64,000 nt of DNA, taken from the NCBI GenBank assembly GCA_038212095.1, contig JBBQUW010000007.1:71058-135057 (forward strand), read 5' to 3'. Under the pieces are notes generated by a model, which saw only the letters and a list, made by a program, of their open reading frames with translations, was not told the DNA's origin and ran no database searches. Made by a program: the position numbers and the translations under genes. Shown here one piece after another: positions 61,525 to 64,000 of this stretch. The DNA is from JAICYJ01 sp038212095. Its GTDB lineage: Bacteria > Actinomycetota > Thermoleophilia > Gaiellales > JAICJC01. Every line of letters starts with the position of its first letter. Position 1 is the first letter of the stretch.

Positions 61525-62522
61525 CTATTGCCCGCCGTCACGGCGGCCCGCCGCAGGTGGTCGCTGGCGTTGCTGCTCGCGGCGACGCGGGTCGCCAGAT
61601 CCGGCGCGATCACCGTCAGCGCCTCGGCGGCCGTCCGCGCCACATCCGGCCCGTCGGTCTGGGCCGCGTGGATCAGCACGGACGAGCTGTCTCGATCGCC
61701 CAGCTGCCCCAGCGCCTCGGCCGCCGACTGTCGCACCCGCGGCTCGGGGTCGGCCATCGCCTGCTCGACCGCGCTCTTGGCGTCGCTTGCCCCCAGCCTG
61801 CTCAGTGCCTGGCAGGCATTCGAGCGCACGGCCGGCGCCACATCCACCAGCCGCGCTTGCAGCAGCACGCTGTCGGCGGGGTTGCCGAGCAGCCCGAGCA
61901 GCTCGACAGCGTCCGCCCGCGCCTGCGACCGGTCGTCGTCGAGCAGCGCACGGATTCCCGGCAGCGCGGCGGCGCCGATCACCAGCAGCGCTCCGGTCGC
62001 GACCGCGCTTGGCACGGAGCGCCGCACGAGCGCGTGCAGTAGCGGCGCTGCCGCTGATCGGAGCCGCAGCCGCCCGAGGCTGCGCGCGGCGGCCAGCCGG
62101 ACGTCTCGGTCTCCGTCGTTCAGCGCCTGCAGAAGCGGCAGCTCGGCCTGGTCGCAGCACATGTCGCCGAGCTGTGCCGCGGTGACCGCGCGCACGTAGC
62201 TGCGCGGGTCGGCCAGCCGTGCACAGGCTCGCGTCACCGCGCCGCTGCTCTCGAAGTAGCGGCCGATCGCCTCGCGCGTCTCTCCCGTCACCATCGGGGC
62301 AAGCTGCGACAGGGACTCGGCCAGCGCCGCCTCGTGCTTCGGATCCACCTGACTGAACAGCCCGCCGTCGAGCAGTTCCATCGCGGCCGGCTCGACCGTT
62401 CGCCTGGCGCTCTCCCTCGCCTGGTGGCGGCGCCCGGCTCGCAGCCTGCGTGCGAACAGGATGGCTGAGAACGCCGCCGTCAGCACGGTCAGCGCAGCCG
62501 ATGTCAGGAACAGGGGGTACAT
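61521..62522 (-). CDS. Membrane-anchored HEAT-repeat protein
   Basis: 333 residues from ATG 62522. One N-terminal membrane helix (FLTSAALTVLTAAFSAILFARR), then about eight HEAT repeats from residue 95 on, with the recurring AA-LG-L-D and V-R--A--ALG-LG pattern. Precedes and overlaps a membrane polysaccharide synthase; HEAT scaffolds are found next to such synthases and may assemble or regulate them. Confidence 0.82.
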   Translation of the reverse strand: MYPLFLTSAALTVLTAAFSAILFARRLRAGRRHQARESARRTVEPAAMELLDGGLFSQVDPKHEAALAESLSQLAPMVTGETREAIGRYFESSGAVTRACARLADPRSYVRAVTAAQLGDMCCDQAELPLLQALNDGDRDVRLAAARSLGRLRLRSAAAPLLHALVRRSVPSAVATGALLVIGAAALPGIRALLDDDRSQARADAVELLGLLGNPADSVLLQARLVDVAPAVRSNACQALSRLGASDAKSAVEQAMADPEPRVRQSAAEALGQLGDRDSSSVLIHAAQTDGPDVARTAAEALTVIAPDLATRVAASSNASDHLRRAAVTAGNR

Positions 62523-62655
62523 CAGCCAGTGTGATCGGCAGAACCGCGCCGAATTGACCCTTTTGGGGGAATTTCGGCGCGTGGCCGCATCCCGTCGCGC
62601 GGCCCGGCCGGGGCGCCCGCTTTACCGGCAGCGAGGTTGGATGTAGGCTCGCGCC

Positions 62656-63867
62656 GTGGGCTTTGGCATCTCTCGTCCGGCGGCCGTGGCAGCGGCGCTG
62701 GCGGTGGTCGCGCTGCTCGTGTCGGCGGCAGCGCCTGCACGCGCCGTGATCTCGACCGGCGATGGCGTGCACCTGTGGCTGTTCGATCCCGGCAACTCGA
62801 CGGTGATCGACACGACCGCCGAGGCCGCGGCGGTCGCGCGCCAGCATGACCTGATCGTGGCCGGGGCGCCGTACCGACCGTTCCTGGCCGCCATGCACGC
62901 CGCCCATCCCGGGCTGCTCGTGCTGCGCTACAGGTCGGGCATCGCGGCGAAGAAGGGCAGCCAGCTGCAGTGGGTCATGGCACACCATCCCGACTGGCTG
63001 GCCCACGGCGCCGACGGCGCTCCGCTCTACAACAGCTTCGGCAACGCCCTGCTGGACGTCTCGCTGTCCGCGGTGGTGCAGTGGCAGGTGAGCTGGGCGC
63101 AGGCACAGGTGGCCCTGGGCTGGGACGGCGTCTACCTGGATGCGTTGGGGGTGTTCGGCGTTGAGGGTTTCTCGGGCGTGCCGATGGATCGCGCCACCGG
63201 GCGGCCGTACACGTACGACGCATGGGTGGGCGCGACGCGCAAACTGGCCGCCGCGGTCGATGCGGCGGTCGCCATACCGGTGGTCACCAACGGCTATCGC
63301 AACGGTCGCTACTTTGCCGGGCTGACCGATTTCGGCAGCACCTTCGCCGGCACGCGGGTGCTGATCGGCGCCGCGCAGGGCGGCGAGTTCGAGTGGTGTT
63401 TCCGGCGCGCGCTCGACCCCGTCACCGCCTTTCCCGATCCGGCCACCTTCGACCTCCAACTGTCGGGGCTCGACCAGGCCCAAGCGGCTGGTGAGTGGGC
63501 GCTCTGCCGCGTCAAGCTGTGGCAGCCGGCAACCGCCGCGCAGCGGCAGCGCTGGCACGACTTCGCCCTGGCCGGATTCCTGCTGGCCACCGCCGATCAT
63601 GCCTACTTCCGCTTCTACGGCAGTCGCGATGCCTCGCCGCTTGCGTCGTGGGGGGAGGGCGCGCTGGCGATCGGTGCGCCGGTCGAGCCGCGGCGTGTGG
63701 TCGACGGCGTGTACCGGCGCCGCTTCGAGCACGCAATGGTGGTCGTTAACCCGACCGCGGTGCCGGTCGCGATCGACCTCGGCGGTAGGTACCGGCTGCC
63801 GGGCGGCCCGACCGTGGCCACTCTGGTCGCCGGATCTGACCGCGGGTACGTGCTCCTGGCCGGCTAG
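62656..63867 (+). CDS. Secreted TIM-barrel glycosidase-like protein
   Basis: 403 residues from GTG 62656. Signal peptide (AAVAAALAVVALLVSAAAPARA). Beta/alpha-barrel features: HLWLFDPGNSTVIDTT, VAGAPYRPFLAAMHA, NALLDVSLSAVVQWQVSWAQ, GWDGVYLDALGVFG (likely catalytic or substrate-binding Asp) and IPVVTNGYRNGRYFAG, followed by a C-terminal beta domain FEHAMVVVNPTAVPVAIDLGG. Similar in type to putative glycoside hydrolases found with exopolysaccharide genes; enzymatic activity not shown. TAGGCT six bases before GTG suggests a leaderless mRNA. Confidence 0.78.
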   Translation: MGFGISRPAAVAAALAVVALLVSAAAPARAVISTGDGVHLWLFDPGNSTVIDTTAEAAAVARQHDLIVAGAPYRPFLAAMHAAHPGLLVLRYRSGIAAKKGSQLQWVMAHHPDWLAHGADGAPLYNSFGNALLDVSLSAVVQWQVSWAQAQVALGWDGVYLDALGVFGVEGFSGVPMDRATGRPYTYDAWVGATRKLAAAVDAAVAIPVVTNGYRNGRYFAGLTDFGSTFAGTRVLIGAAQGGEFEWCFRRALDPVTAFPDPATFDLQLSGLDQAQAAGEWALCRVKLWQPATAAQRQRWHDFALAGFLLATADHAYFRFYGSRDASPLASWGEGALAIGAPVEPRRVVDGVYRRRFEHAMVVVNPTAVPVAIDLGGRYRLPGGPTVATLVAGSDRGYVLLAG

Positions 63868-64000
63868 TTGTAGTTCCTAGGAGCGTTGTTCATCCGGGGC
63901 CTCCTGGAGAGTTGGGTTGTCCAAGACCCTGACTTCCAAGGAGGCCCCAGATGAGATTGCACCGTAACGCTCGGACGTGCCCGGCCAGTCGCCGGTTGTT
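63868..64000 (+). mobile_element. IS481-type insertion sequence, left end, cut by the window
   Basis: Right after the glycosidase stop begins TGTAGTTCC... (a TGT end as in IS481 elements), a short GC-rich leader, and then the transposase start. The other end lies outside, so boundaries and target duplication cannot be verified. Confidence 0.6.
63951..64000 (+). CDS. IS481-family transposase, N-terminal fragment (window edge)
   Basis: ATG 63951 with AAGGAGG six bases upstream, a stronger ribosome site than almost any native gene here. The 16 visible codons read MRLHRNARTCPASRRL, the typical N-terminus of IS481 transposases, before the helix-turn-helix and DDE core that would follow outside the window. 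The gene is truncated only by the window. Confidence 0.72.
   Translation, partial: MRLHRNARTCPASRRL

Overview
High-GC, gene-dense bacterial DNA. The set of genes points to an actinobacterium: a dcw cluster that has ftsZ but no ftsA, a MurE with the DNPR motif of meso-diaminopimelate ligases, an RpoD-type sigma factor, a RipA-like NlpC/P60 hydrolase, two L,D-transpeptidases and a tRNA-Glu without encoded CCA. A Thermoleophilia-like lineage (Gaiellales/Solirubrobacterales) is my guess; nothing in the window proves it. Most genes sit in operons with 4-base start/stop overlaps. About a dozen transcription-unit starts carry a TAnnnT hexamer only 6-10 bases before the start codon, which suggests leaderless mRNAs.

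Layout. 1-2.7 kb: end of an M20 peptidase and two peptide-ABC ATPases. 2.8-4.9 kb: a damaged Tad/Flp pilus locus (tadA fragment, frameshifted tadB, intact tadC, small pilin-like protein). 5-8.7 kb: a multi-PAS diguanylate cyclase split by a frameshift. 8.8-13.6 kb: a 30-residue membrane protein, an aldehyde dehydrogenase, and an NAD-salvage operon nrtR-pncB-(pncA::nadE) whose last gene fuses nicotinamidase to ammonia-dependent NAD synthetase. 13.7-16.2 kb (minus): sigma factor and NlpC/P60 protein. 16.4-31.8 kb: dcw cluster mraZ-rsmH-ftsL-ftsI-murE-murF-mraY-murD-ftsW-murG-murC-murB-ftsQ-ftsZ, with four MraZ-type TGGG repeats in front. 31.9-36.2 kb: glycine cleavage operon gcvT-H-PA-PB. 36.2-41.3 kb: HAD phosphatase, a Cys-rich protein, an L,D-transpeptidase, nfo-arfB (minus), gltX, and a membrane protein with an unbroken GX3 repeat.

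41.3-55 kb: surface-glycan island. The minus arm holds a 1205-residue triple glycosyltransferase, two paralogous GT2 enzymes, a GT2 with a SEC-C tail, and rfbH. The divergent plus arm holds rfbF, an rfbC-like cupin, an LhgO-like oxidase and two sugar SDRs. Together they look like a CDP-6-deoxy/3,6-dideoxyhexose pathway plus transfer enzymes. Three start regions in the island carry near-consensus sigma-28 (FliA/WhiG) promoters with identical 14-base spacers, which suggests co-regulation with motility or developmental genes and possibly flagellin/pilin glycosylation.

55-64 kb: second L,D-transpeptidase, tRNA-Glu(CTC), RidA-like protein, GH114-type hydrolase, GNAT acetyltransferase, gluQ, greA, a HEAT-repeat protein with a frameshifted processive GT2 polysaccharide synthase, a secreted TIM-barrel glycosidase-like protein, and the left end of an IS481-type element at the window edge. 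Three genes carry single-base frameshifts (tadB, PAS-GGDEF, GT2 synthase). Either the assembly has indel errors or these genes are decaying, and the sequence alone cannot decide.
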